DNA of 64,000 nt, from assembly GCF_018555385.1 (NCBI RefSeq), contig NZ_JAFEJS010000001.1:1-64000 (forward strand), read 5' to 3'. The DNA comes from Bifidobacterium santillanense (GTDB taxonomy: Bacteria > Actinomycetota > Actinomycetes > Actinomycetales > Bifidobacteriaceae). Under the pieces are notes generated by a model. The model did not search any database, had not been told where the DNA came from, and worked only from the letters and a program-made list of their open reading frames with translations. Made by a program: the position numbers and the translations under genes. This document shows positions 24,507 through 35,701 of this stretch, piece by piece (position 1 is the stretch's first letter; every line of letters starts with the position of its first letter).

Positions 24507-25397
24507 ATGAACGACAGCATCCAGTCCCCGTCACAGTCCGTCACCCCGTCCGACGACGTCGTACTCAAACTCGAGGACGTCGAATTCCGCCGCAACCGTC
24601 GCGTGATCATCGCCGACGTGAACCTGACCATCCGCGCGGGGGAGCGCTGGGTGCTGTTCGGCCCCAACGGCATCGGCAAGTCCACCGCCGTCGGCATGCT
24701 CGCCACGCGCACCTTCCCCTCCTGCGGACGCGTGTTCATCCTCGGCCATCAGCTCGGCAAATACGACGTGTTCAAACTGCGCACGCGCATCGGACTGGCC
24801 TCCGCCGATCTTGGCCGCCAGTTCCCCGAGTTCGAGGATCCGCTCGACGCGGTTGTCACGGGCCTGAGCGCCGTGACCGGACGCTGGCGCGACACCTACA
24901 CCGAGGAGGAGTACGCGCGTGCCCGCGGACTGCTGCGCGACTTCCGCGTGAGCTACCTCGAAGGCAAGGAGATGTGGAGGCTCTCCGAGGGCGAACGCAC
25001 CCGCGTGCTCATCGCGCGCGCGTTGATGGGCGACCCAGAACTGCTCATCATGGACGAGCCAACCACCGGCCTCGATCTGGGTGGACGCGAGCAGGTGATG
25101 CGCACGCTGAGCCGCATCGGCGAGGAGCGTTCCGACCGTGCGGTCGTGCTCGTCACGCACCGTCTGGAGGAGATTCCCGCCGGCTTCGACCACATCGCCA
25201 TCATGGGCAGGAAGCCCATTCCTGTCGAGGACGCCACCGAGGAGGGTCTCGACTCCTCCGGCAACCCCGGTGCGGGCACCATCGTCTACACCGGTCCGCT
25301 CGAGGAGGGGCTGACGGACGAGCGTCTGTCCGACCTGTTCGGCATGCCGATCGAGGTCCAGCACGCCCACGGTCGCTGGTCCGCCTTCGCGGTGTGA
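24507..25397 (+). CDS. ABC transporter ATP-binding protein
   Basis: 296-aa stand-alone ABC ATPase. Walker A FGPNGIGKST, a signature altered to LSEGERTR (Glu in place of the usual Gly) and Walker B LLIMDEPTTGLD are present. It resembles YlmA/ModF-like cytoplasmic ATPases, which often lack a permease gene nearby, and none is adjacent here. The C-terminal 70 residues are specific to this branch and end in a small domain (VYTGPLEEGL...). GTGAGG precedes the ATG at 24507. The transported substrate, if any, is unknown. Confidence 0.85.
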   Translation: MNDSIQSPSQSVTPSDDVVLKLEDVEFRRNRRVIIADVNLTIRAGERWVLFGPNGIGKSTAVGMLATRTFPSCGRVFILGHQLGKYDVFKLRTRIGLASADLGRQFPEFEDPLDAVVTGLSAVTGRWRDTYTEEEYARARGLLRDFRVSYLEGKEMWRLSEGERTRVLIARALMGDPELLIMDEPTTGLDLGGREQVMRTLSRIGEERSDRAVVLVTHRLEEIPAGFDHIAIMGRKPIPVEDATEEGLDSSGNPGAGTIVYTGPLEEGLTDERLSDLFGMPIEVQHAHGRWSAFAV

Positions 25398-25440
25398 GCG
25401 GAGGATTCCCGGCGATGTTCGCCGCGGCGATCTCTGCGAT

Positions 25441-25472
25441 GGGCTGTCCGGACCGTACGTTCCGGACAGCCC
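25441..25472. terminator. Bidirectional terminator between convergent genes
   Basis: GGGCTGTCCGGA and TCCGGACAGCCC form a perfect 12-bp stem with an 8-base loop, in the gap between the ABC ATPase and the oppositely oriented SDR gene. Confidence 0.75.
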
Positions 25473-25481
25473 TCGGTGCTT

Positions 25482-26333
25482 CTAGTACACGGAATAGCCG
25501 CCGTCGACCTGCAGGTTGGTGCCGGTGACGTACGAGGAGGCGTCGCTGGCGAGGAACAGCACGGCCGCGGCGATCTCCTCGTTGGTGCCGAATCGGCGCA
25601 TCGGCACCGGTGCGGTCATCATGTCGTGTGCCTCGGGGACGATGCGTCCCTCGAAGATGCCGGACCACACGTATCCGGGCGAGACCGTGTTCGAGCGGAT
25701 GCCGTACGGGGCCAGCGCGGCGGCGAGGTAGCGGGCATACTCGTAGATGCCGGCCTTGGAGGCGCCGTATGCGGCCACAGGCGAGGGGCCGCCGCCGATG
25801 AAGTTCGCGTTGTGTGCGGACAGCGACGACGTGAACACCAGGGAGCCGCCGTGGCCGTGCTCGCGCATGATGTGCTGCGCGATCCGCGCGGTCAGGTACG
25901 CGCCCGTCAGGTTGATGTCGATGGTCTTTTGCCACACCTCGTACGGTTCGTCGGCATCGTCGCCGGGCACGTTCACGCCGGCGTTGATGAACGCGACGTC
26001 CACCGTGCCGAGCCGCTCGATGAGCGACGTCTTCAGCATGTCGACCTGCTCCCGGTCCGACACGTCGCAGTAGAGCGGCACGACGTTCACGCCGTATCGC
26101 TCGGACAGTTCGGCGGCGAGCGGTTCGAGCGTCTCCCTGGTGCGAGGCAGGTCGACGATCGCCACGTCGGCGCCCGCCTCGGCCCATGCTGCCGCCACGT
26201 TGCGTCCGAGTCCGCCGGCGCCGCCGGTGACGAACCCCTTCTTCCCCTTCAGCGAGAACCGGTCCATGATGCGATGGTCCGGATCCTTCCACTGATCGAG
26301 CGGGTACTGGTCGAAGATCGAGTCGTCGGGCAT
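25482..26333 (-). CDS. SDR-family oxidoreductase (polyol/sugar dehydrogenase-like)
   Basis: 283-aa classical short-chain dehydrogenase. Cofactor motif TGGAGGLG, the structural NAG in INAGVN, the catalytic Ser region TSSLSAHNA and the YGASK active-site pair are intact; GTNLQVDGGYSVY is the usual C-terminus. The extended N-terminus before the Rossmann fold (about 35 residues) recalls mannitol/sorbose-type dehydrogenases, but the substrate cannot be set from sequence. GGAGG sits five bases before ATG 26333 on the minus strand; an in-frame extension to 26582 runs through promoter-like sequence and is rejected. Confidence 0.88.
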   Translation of the reverse strand: MPDDSIFDQYPLDQWKDPDHRIMDRFSLKGKKGFVTGGAGGLGRNVAAAWAEAGADVAIVDLPRTRETLEPLAAELSERYGVNVVPLYCDVSDREQVDMLKTSLIERLGTVDVAFINAGVNVPGDDADEPYEVWQKTIDINLTGAYLTARIAQHIMREHGHGGSLVFTSSLSAHNANFIGGGPSPVAAYGASKAGIYEYARYLAAALAPYGIRSNTVSPGYVWSGIFEGRIVPEAHDMMTAPVPMRRFGTNEEIAAAVLFLASDASSYVTGTNLQVDGGYSVY

Positions 26334-26646
26334 GAGGTCCTCCATTCTGGATGGGACGGCATCGTCGCCGTCGTTGTCAGCGAGCCTATCACAGGAGACA
26401 CGGTCGATTCGCGAGGACTCGCTCCTTCCCTCCGGTTCGCTGCGTGATACATGCATCGTCGGTGGAATATACTCTCGGGAGTGTAATCTGGAGTATTCCC
26501 ATCGGGCGGATATGAGGAGTGCAGATGGCGGGAGCGTACGGTAATGAGACCATGAGGGGTGAGCGACGCTATCGCTTGCCATTCACGATTGGGGGACTAT
26601 TCACTTCTCAGAGATGCATCCTCGCCTTGCTGTTTACAAGTGATGA
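26334..26646. other. Intergenic region with operator-like inverted repeat
   Basis: About 310 bases without a supported gene. GGAATATACTC (26464-26474) and GGAGTATTCC (26490-26499) form an imperfect inverted repeat, plausibly an operator for the divergent SDR gene. Several short ORFs are open here but none has a family match or a good ribosome site. Base composition begins to shift towards AT near 26580. Confidence 0.4.
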
Positions 26647-26916
26647 CGATCCGGATGGCGACGATTCCTCTCCAAGAAAACGGGGGAGCACGTTGTCCGG
26701 GTCCGGCAGCGAGCCATCGAGGTTCACAAGGGCGAGAGACTGCATACCGCTATCAAGGAATGCATCGACTGCGAGCGTGACCTTCCCATCAACCTCGATG
26801 ACGGCATCCCTGTCGGCTATCTGCGTATGAGCAAGGCCGTACGCACCATCAAACCCATCGAAGCCAAACGTCCAATCTTGGACTTGGCCCGTCAACCCGC
26901 TGGAGGCATAAATTGA
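26647..26916 (+). pseudogene. Truncated ORF of unknown family, coupled to the next gene
   Basis: An 89-codon open frame with no start codon near its upstream end: two in-frame stops at 26641-26646 cut it off. It reads as real protein, with KECIDCERDLPIN and GYLRMSKAVRTIKPIEAKRP, and its TGA (26914-26916) overlaps the TTG start of the next gene. That overlap is a typical coupling junction. I do not recognise the family. The minus strand also has an open frame (26608-26895), but it lacks a ribosome site. I call this the 3' remnant of a gene once cotranscribed with the ApeA-like gene. Confidence 0.4.
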
Positions 26917-28289
26917 CTGACGACTTGCATCTGACCGATCCTCTGACTGGATATATTATGCTGGGCGGGGAGCGTGAAGATGCAGTACCCGCAGTTCTTC
27001 GCGACACCGGAACGCGGATTGAACTCTCCGTGCCGTTTAGGGATATACGAACTGTTCCCGGATGTTGGTTCGTTTCCTCATGGAGAGATTCCAATGGTGG
27101 TCTAGTTGTCGGCAATCAAATTCCTGATTCGTTGCCGCATGAGCTGCTGTTCGTTTGCAATGCACGCAGTTTTGTGTTGGTGGGGTGTCGCAGCTCGGGT
27201 ATGTCTATGTCTGTGGGCTTTGGCCCTGGTACTGGGAAAGTTATTCCTACGTATGTGGTTTGCGGTGGAAGGCATGGTCGCTATGCGGAAATAAATGGTT
27301 TGCGAACGCGGTGTTTGGATTCGGTTCGCTGGTTTGATTTATCATCAACATCGCTTCTTGTGACGAAAGATGAAGAAGGAAAATGTAAGAATGTGAAGGT
27401 TTGCTCTTCAGCAATTCCTCCTGTAGATATCGATAAGCAAGCAGGTTTGGTAATTCGTCCTGATTTTGAGGTAACTGAATCAGGTAAAACCGATTCAATT
27501 ATTTCTCGTCAATCAGTTCTGATTGAGACAAAGAAGGATTGTGAGATGAAGTGGGAAGAGCATCTATCAGTTCACCATGCAATTAAAGATCTTATATCAA
27601 TATCTGATTGGAATTCGCGAGAATTTACTGATATGTCAGTGATGAGATTGGATGATCCTAAATTAGTAATAGACGGTAAAATAGTTTATGAAGGGTGGTT
27701 CCCCGTTATTTCCTACTATCCGCTTGTACAAAGAAATGGGGTTGATAATATTCAAGATACTTTTATCTTTTCGTATCGTGATATAGGTATTTTTGGTATT
27801 AAAAAATGGTTGTCTCTTAGGCAGGCTTGCAGTCAAGGTATGACGTTACTATCTTATTTGGCTCGCGAACACCAACATCTTGCTTTGGAGACCTTGTCCA
27901 TCCTTGTAGGAACGGCTCTTGAGTGTGTGGCTTGGTATGTTGCAACGACTGAGAGGGATGTTTATCTTTTTCAGAGAAACAAGAGAAATCGGATGTTGCG
28001 TTTTGTCTCTTATGAAAAAGCTCTTACTTGTGTAGTGGAAAAATTTGGAAGTTTCTTTCCTTTTAATGATTCAACTCGATGGAGATTTGAGGCTTGTAAA
28101 ACTTTCATGGGCAATAAACATCCGGATGCGAAAAGTTCCGATTTTCAGACTATGTATCAAACCACTATGCAAAGTCTTATTATTCTACGAATGTGGCTAG
28201 GTATTCAACTTGGTGCAAATGTTGCGGAAATGAAGAAGAGGCTTTATCGGGATGAGATAGGTAAGAACATAAGGGATTTGCTTATTTGA
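26913..28289 (+). CDS. ApeA-like anti-phage protein (NTD plus HEPN-like domain)
   Basis: 458-aa protein whose layout matches ApeA-type defence proteins. An N-terminal beta-rich domain (about 1-230) carries the LTGYIMLGG opening and alternating strands. A region with ISDWNSREF and FSYRDIGIFGIKKW follows, and then an all-helical C-terminal HEPN-like domain (about 300-458). ApeA proteins are abortive-infection ribonucleases. The expected HEPN R-x4-6-H is not canonical: the equivalent position reads KTFMGNKH, Lys for Arg. The start is TTG 26913 with GGAGG at 26902-26906. The gene is strikingly AT-rich against its neighbours (runs of TTT, ATT, AAA), a sign of recent transfer. Family identity is from pattern recognition and should be confirmed by profile search. 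Confidence 0.65.
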   Translation: MTDDLHLTDPLTGYIMLGGEREDAVPAVLRDTGTRIELSVPFRDIRTVPGCWFVSSWRDSNGGLVVGNQIPDSLPHELLFVCNARSFVLVGCRSSGMSMSVGFGPGTGKVIPTYVVCGGRHGRYAEINGLRTRCLDSVRWFDLSSTSLLVTKDEEGKCKNVKVCSSAIPPVDIDKQAGLVIRPDFEVTESGKTDSIISRQSVLIETKKDCEMKWEEHLSVHHAIKDLISISDWNSREFTDMSVMRLDDPKLVIDGKIVYEGWFPVISYYPLVQRNGVDNIQDTFIFSYRDIGIFGIKKWLSLRQACSQGMTLLSYLAREHQHLALETLSILVGTALECVAWYVATTERDVYLFQRNKRNRMLRFVSYEKALTCVVEKFGSFFPFNDSTRWRFEACKTFMGNKHPDAKSSDFQTMYQTTMQSLIILRMWLGIQLGANVAEMKKRLYRDEIGKNIRDLLI

Positions 28290-28324
28290 TGGAGTACGGC
28301 AGCTAAGGAAGAATGGGTGAAAAG

Positions 28325-29833
28325 ATGAATTATCTATCCGGTGAATCCAAGAACGTTGAGTACAAAGTGGTGTTGCCGGATCGGAGCATCAAGTACACGA
28401 AGACGGCAGTGGCGTTCGCCAACGGTGAGGGCGGCCGCATCGTATTCGGCGTCGAGGACCAGACGCTCAACGTGGTCGGTGTGCCTGACGATCAGGTGTT
28501 CATCATCATGGACGCCATCTCCAACGCCATCGCCGACAGCTGCGAACCGCTCATCATCCCGGACATCTCCATGCGCGACATCGATGGCAAGACCGTCATT
28601 ATCGCCGAGATCCTGCCCGGCGCCCAACGTCCGTACTTCATCAAGTCGATGGGACGCGAGCAGGGTACGTTCGTGCGTGTCGCCGGCACCACGCGGCAGG
28701 CCGACACGGCGACCATCAAGGAATTGCTGTTCGAGGGCAGCAACCGCAGCTTCGACCAGACCGTATGCCTTGGACTGGAGGCGACCAATGACGACATCAC
28801 CGAATTGTGCGAGCGGATGACGACGGTCGCCAAAGCCAATGCGAAGTACGATGCCGGTCAGGTCAAGTCGGTGACCGTCAAGCAGCTCCAATCGTGGGGC
28901 GTGCTCGTCGAACGTGACGGCGAATTGAAGCCCACGAACGCGTACGCGATTCTGACCGGAACCAACGGTCCGGTGCGCTCCATCATCCAGTGCGGCGTGT
29001 TCAAGGGCTCCACCAAGGCCGTGTTCGTGGATCGGCGGGAGTTCACCGGTGTGCCGTGGGAACTCATCGAGCAGGCGTATCGGTACGTGCTGCGCAATAT
29101 CCACATGGGAGCCCGGTTTGAAGGCGTGTACCGACAGGACGTATACGAAATCCCACCGGACGCAATCCGCGAGCTCATTGTCAATGCCGTTGTGCACCGC
29201 AGCTACATCGATCATTCCAGCATCCAGGTCGCCATCTACGATGATCGGCTCGAAATTACGTCGCCCGGACGGTTGCCGATGGGGCAGACCATCACGCGCA
29301 TGAAGGAGGGATACTCGAAGATCCGCAACGAGGCGCTGGCCACTGCGTTCTCCTACATGCGTCTCATTGAACACTGGGGCAGCGGCATTCCGCGCATCAT
29401 CGAGGAGGTACGTGAAGCGGGACTGCGCGAACCGGAGTTTCTCGGCGGTGATACCGACCTGCGCATCAACATCTACCGCAAGGCCGACGAGGCGGCGCGG
29501 GATGCCGGTGAAGCGGTGCCAGATGCCGCTGACACGGTTCGCGATACCGCTGGCGAGATGCCGGATGATCCTCAATCGGTTCGTGATAAGTTCGCGATAG
29601 ATTCGCGATTGGTTCGCGATAGCATTGAATTAAGTGAGCAGGAACAACATGCCTATGCGTATGTCCGTGAGCATCGGGGGGTCCAATCGGATGAAATCGC
29701 TGCACTGCTGAATGTCGGCAAGCGGCAAGCGCAGAAGATTCTCACCGGTCTGGTGAACCGTGGATTGCTGCGTCGCATCGGTGCCGCGCGGTCCACCCGG
29801 TACGTCTGTGCAGACGGGGTCGCGGGAGAATGA
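28325..29833 (+). CDS. AlbA_2/Schlafen-type ATP-binding protein with C-terminal winged helix
   Basis: 502-aa regulator-like protein. The N-terminal Schlafen AlbA_2 domain (about 1-130) has GESKNVEYK and FANGEGGRIVFGV. A GHKL/HATPase_c_4-type ATPase domain (about 250-390) carries RELIVNAVVHRSY and ITSPGRLP. A variable linker (about 395-445) and a winged-helix domain (about 450-500) follow. AAGGAAG at 28305-28311 is close to ATG 28313, and ATG 28325 starts the conserved MNYLSGESK, so I prefer the latter. Composition returns to the local high-GC norm, so it was acquired separately from the ApeA-like gene or has ameliorated. Such proteins often sit in defence islands; molecular role uncertain. 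The linker contains four 11-bp tandem units. Confidence 0.82.
   Translation: MNYLSGESKNVEYKVVLPDRSIKYTKTAVAFANGEGGRIVFGVEDQTLNVVGVPDDQVFIIMDAISNAIADSCEPLIIPDISMRDIDGKTVIIAEILPGAQRPYFIKSMGREQGTFVRVAGTTRQADTATIKELLFEGSNRSFDQTVCLGLEATNDDITELCERMTTVAKANAKYDAGQVKSVTVKQLQSWGVLVERDGELKPTNAYAILTGTNGPVRSIIQCGVFKGSTKAVFVDRREFTGVPWELIEQAYRYVLRNIHMGARFEGVYRQDVYEIPPDAIRELIVNAVVHRSYIDHSSIQVAIYDDRLEITSPGRLPMGQTITRMKEGYSKIRNEALATAFSYMRLIEHWGSGIPRIIEEVREAGLREPEFLGGDTDLRINIYRKADEAARDAGEAVPDAADTVRDTAGEMPDDPQSVRDKFAIDSRLVRDSIELSEQEQHAYAYVREHRGVQSDEIAALLNVGKRQAQKILTGLVNRGLLRRIGAARSTRYVCADGVAGE
29580..29623 (+). repeat. Four 11-bp tandem repeats inside the AlbA_2 gene
   Basis: TTCGTGATAAG, TTCGCGATAGA, TTCGCGATTGG and TTCGCGATAGC follow one another from 29580, 29591, 29602 and 29613; a fifth TTCGCGAT occurs at 29538. 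Eleven is not a multiple of three, so loss or gain of one unit would frameshift the C-terminal winged helix. Confidence 0.7.
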
Positions 29834-30085
29834 CTGATGACCGATTCGTACGTGTTGACCATACGGGGGTGGTGACGTTTTGCTGGACTTCGTTGTCCGG
29901 ATGGTCGCTCGTCAGCGTATCGGATGTGTTCATGCGACGAGACCGAGTGGGATGCGCTTATCCATGATGTTCATTCTGTATTCGGTTGTGATGCGCTTGT
30001 CTCGCCGCATCGACGAGAACTCTCGCATGGCGTGAGGCCCGTACCGTCATGCGCGATGGCCGGTGGTGATTGGGGTGCGTCAGTG

Positions 30086-30099
30086 TATTATCGTGCGTT
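30086..30099 (+). promoter_or_regulatory. leuS: -10 element of leuS, probably leaderless transcript
   Basis: TATTAT at 30086-30091 is only eight bases from ATG 30100, and no Shine-Dalgarno sequence intervenes. The expected start of transcription coincides with or nearly abuts the start codon. The -35 side is weak. Confidence 0.45.
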
Positions 30100-33042
<2,943 letters not shown>

Positions 33043-33048
33043 TGTTTC

Positions 33049-33099
33049 CGGACGGGGAATGTGAAGAAACCCGAGGGCTTCGTCCACATTCCCCGTCCG
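33049..33099. terminator. Long perfect inverted repeat after leuS
   Basis: CGGACGGGGAATGTG (33049-33063) and its exact complement (33085-33099) form a 15-bp stem with a 21-base loop, seven bases after the leuS stop. No T run follows, so it may act as an attenuator or RNA-stability element rather than a classic terminator. Confidence 0.6.
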
Positions 33100-33137
33100 A
33101 CTGGACTTCACGCCCATACCCGCCCACCGTGGTGGAT

Positions 33138-33923
33138 ATGGGCGTTCATCATATGAGGCCGGATGCCGATCCCCGGCCGTATCCGTACGACATTCCCGCG
33201 ACTCCGCGACCGTCGATGGCCACGGTGCCGCTGCCTCCGCGACCATCGACGGCCGCGACCGGCATCATCGCCGCGAATCCGACGGCGGCCGACGACGAAC
33301 CGGAGAGGGCCGGCATGGCCGGATCCTCAGTCCGGGCGCTGTCCGATCTGACGGGCGTACGCAGCGAGGACATGGACGACGATTTCGAACGTCGGGCGAA
33401 ACACGGCAAGCCGAGGCTGAGACTCACCGCCACCCATGCGTTGGCGGCGGTCCTGATCATGACGTTCGTCACCTGCATGAGCCTGACACTGCTCATCCGG
33501 CAGTCGCTGAACTACGCGGCCCTCGAACGGGATCGCAGCGAGCAGTCGCTCACCGTGGATGACGGAACGTCGGGCGGCTCGACGGCCGGACCGGACGAAT
33601 CGAACGGTGGCCGGACGACCCAATCACCGGACGGGCCGACCGACGACACCGGACGGACGGATGCGGACGGTTCGACGGATGGTTCACCGTCGGCCGGCTC
33701 GTCATCGGTCCCGGCTCCCGACCCGGCGGACACGCGCATCGACCTCAACACGGCCACACTGGAGGAACTCGACTCCGTCCCCGGCATCGGACCGGTCACG
33801 GCTCGGAAGATCCTCGAGCATCGCGAGCGGATCGGACGGTTCACCAGCGTCGACCAGCTGCTCGACGTGTCCGGCATCGGCGAGAAGACGCTCGAGAAGA
33901 TACGCCCGGAGGTCAGGGTCTGA
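33138..33923 (+). CDS. comEA: ComEA-like helix-hairpin-helix DNA-binding protein
   Basis: 261-aa ComEA-type competence protein. A polar, Pro-rich cytoplasmic N-terminus leads to one membrane helix (about 102-122, ALAAVLIMTFVTCMSLTLLI). A long Ser/Thr/Gly/Asp-rich spacer follows (about 135-195), then a C-terminal pair of helix-hairpin-helix motifs: DLNTATLEELDSVPGIGPVTA and LLDVSGIGEKTLEKI. It would bind incoming double-stranded DNA outside the membrane and hand it to ComEC. The start is uncertain (ATG 33138 or 33153); the frame is open far upstream inside leuS, which is irrelevant. Its TGA overlaps the ATG of comEC by one base. Confidence 0.88.
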   Translation: MGVHHMRPDADPRPYPYDIPATPRPSMATVPLPPRPSTAATGIIAANPTAADDEPERAGMAGSSVRALSDLTGVRSEDMDDDFERRAKHGKPRLRLTATHALAAVLIMTFVTCMSLTLLIRQSLNYAALERDRSEQSLTVDDGTSGGSTAGPDESNGGRTTQSPDGPTDDTGRTDADGSTDGSPSAGSSSVPAPDPADTRIDLNTATLEELDSVPGIGPVTARKILEHRERIGRFTSVDQLLDVSGIGEKTLEKIRPEVRV

Positions 33924-35677
33924 TGCGCCGGCGAGACGCCGGGCCCCGCATCGAACGCGGCAGTCGGGACCATCGGCTCCTGCCTATCGCGGCGACGCTG
34001 TGGACGGCCTGTCTGGCGACGAACCGGCTGTTCGTCCTGCTCGCCGACGCGTCTTCGGGAAACGACGGCGAAACCGCGTGGGACATCCTCGCCGAATCAT
34101 CGTGGCGGGAACCGGATGCTCTCCTCATCGCGGTCGCCATGCTGCTCGTCGCATGTGCCGCCGTCTGGCGGATATCGACGGCGCTCGTCCACATCGGCGT
34201 CGGACGGACGATCGTCACCGCGTGCGTGACCACGGCGCTGCTCGGCGCGTTGACGACGTGGGCCGTCTGCGCGACCACCTGGCATGATCCGGCCATGGCC
34301 AGGGCGCGGGAGGGATCCGGATACCTGAGCCTCGAGGGAACCGTCGTCGAACCGGTTCTGGTCTCATCCAACCGCAAGGCCGACTGTCAGGCGGAGATGC
34401 GCGTGCAGATCCTCGACGACGGACTCGTGCGCGTCCGTTCGAACGCCGACGTGCGCCTGTTCGCCTCGGGCGATGATTGCTCGCGCATCCATCGCGGCGC
34501 CGTTTACCGGGCGTCCGGCACGTTCGCCGAGGCCGTGATCGGCACGACCCCGCTATGGCTGACCGTGCACGGAGAGGACGGACTCGTCGTCTTGAAGGAA
34601 CAGCCGTGGCCGGAACGATGTCGCGAACACATGCAGGAGTCCTTCTTCAGGGCCACGGAGGGACTGTCCGACCAGGGACGAGTGCTCGTGCCGGGACTGA
34701 CGATGGGATTCCTCGGTCAGGACCATCCGTCGTCCTCGTACGATGCACGGCCGATCAACGACACCTACGCCAGCCAGCTCGAGGAACGGTTCCGCACGGC
34801 CGGAATAATGCACCTGATGGCCGTCTCCGGAGGGCATTTCGTCATCGTATCGGGGCTGATACGCCGGATATGCGCGCGGCTGCTCGTGCCGCGACGGATC
34901 GTCGCGGTGCTGATGGTCGGCTGCACGTCGCTGCTCGCCGCGCTGATGGCTCCCGGCGACAGCGTCTCGCGGGCGCTCGTCATGGGATGGATCGGCGCCG
35001 CCGCCCTGTATCTGGGCCGTCGGACTCAGGCGCTGAGCGCGCTGTGCGTGACCGTCATCGTCATGCTGCTGCTCGACCCGGCACTGGCGTGGAGCTACGG
35101 GTTCGCGTTGTCCTGCGCCTCCGTGCTCGGCATCGTGATGATGTCCCGGCCGATCTCGGGCGTGGCTGCGCTGATCCTGCCGGACCGGCTCGCCGACGCC
35201 GTCGCCATGACGATCGCCGCGCAGACGGCCACGCTGCCGATACAGGTGATGATGGAGCCGCAGCTGCCGTTGTGGTCGCTCGTCGCGAACGTCCTCGTCT
35301 CCCCAGTCGTGGACTTCGCCACCATGGCCGGGCTCGCGGGGCTCGCCGTCGCATGGGCGAACGTCGATGCGGCGGCGGTGCTCGCCTGGGTGGCCTCGTG
35401 GGGTACGCGCGTCATGGAGCGCGTCGCCATGTGGCTCGGCGGCGGCGAGCATGCGGTCGTGCCGTGGGCAGGGGGAGTGCGGGGCGCGATCCTGCTCGCG
35501 GCGATCGAGACCGCGGTCATCCTGACGATCGTGCGGATCGCGCGGCTCGCCGGCCCCTCGCGCGCGGAGCACGCGTTGCCGGGCGAGCCGTTCACCCGGA
35601 ATCCGCGCAACCGTCTGCGCATATGGTGGGACGACACGATGCGCATGATGCGTGACCTCGACGCATACCGGGAGTGA
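33923..35677 (+). CDS. comEC: ComEC/Rec2-family DNA channel protein, lacking the beta-lactamase domain
   Basis: 584-aa polytopic protein with the Competence core: an N-terminal OB-fold-like extracytoplasmic domain (about 120-235), then the hallmark LMAVSGGHFVIVSGL and many membrane helices (about 290-545) with MAPGDSVSRALVMGWIG. ComEC forms the channel taking single-stranded DNA into the cytoplasm. The C-terminal metallo-beta-lactamase domain found in many ComEC proteins is absent; the protein ends shortly after the last helix. Translationally coupled to comEA. Natural competence is not established in bifidobacteria, so function is unproven. Confidence 0.88.
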   Translation: MRRRDAGPRIERGSRDHRLLPIAATLWTACLATNRLFVLLADASSGNDGETAWDILAESSWREPDALLIAVAMLLVACAAVWRISTALVHIGVGRTIVTACVTTALLGALTTWAVCATTWHDPAMARAREGSGYLSLEGTVVEPVLVSSNRKADCQAEMRVQILDDGLVRVRSNADVRLFASGDDCSRIHRGAVYRASGTFAEAVIGTTPLWLTVHGEDGLVVLKEQPWPERCREHMQESFFRATEGLSDQGRVLVPGLTMGFLGQDHPSSSYDARPINDTYASQLEERFRTAGIMHLMAVSGGHFVIVSGLIRRICARLLVPRRIVAVLMVGCTSLLAALMAPGDSVSRALVMGWIGAAALYLGRRTQALSALCVTVIVMLLLDPALAWSYGFALSCASVLGIVMMSRPISGVAALILPDRLADAVAMTIAAQTATLPIQVMMEPQLPLWSLVANVLVSPVVDFATMAGLAGLAVAWANVDAAAVLAWVASWGTRVMERVAMWLGGGEHAVVPWAGGVRGAILLAAIETAVILTIVRIARLAGPSRAEHALPGEPFTRNPRNRLRIWWDDTMRMMRDLDAYRE

Positions 35678-35701
35678 GACGACGCGGCCGCCGCGGGACC
35701 G

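Noticed and set aside
26608-26895. Minus-strand 95-aa open frame over the ORF remnant
   Set aside because: No ribosome site or family resemblance, and the plus-strand frame has a coupling overlap with the next gene; the strand choice remains somewhat uncertain.
29834-30085. Possible small gene between the AlbA_2 gene and leuS
   Set aside because: The 250-base gap has no frame with both a start, a ribosome site and protein-like sequence.
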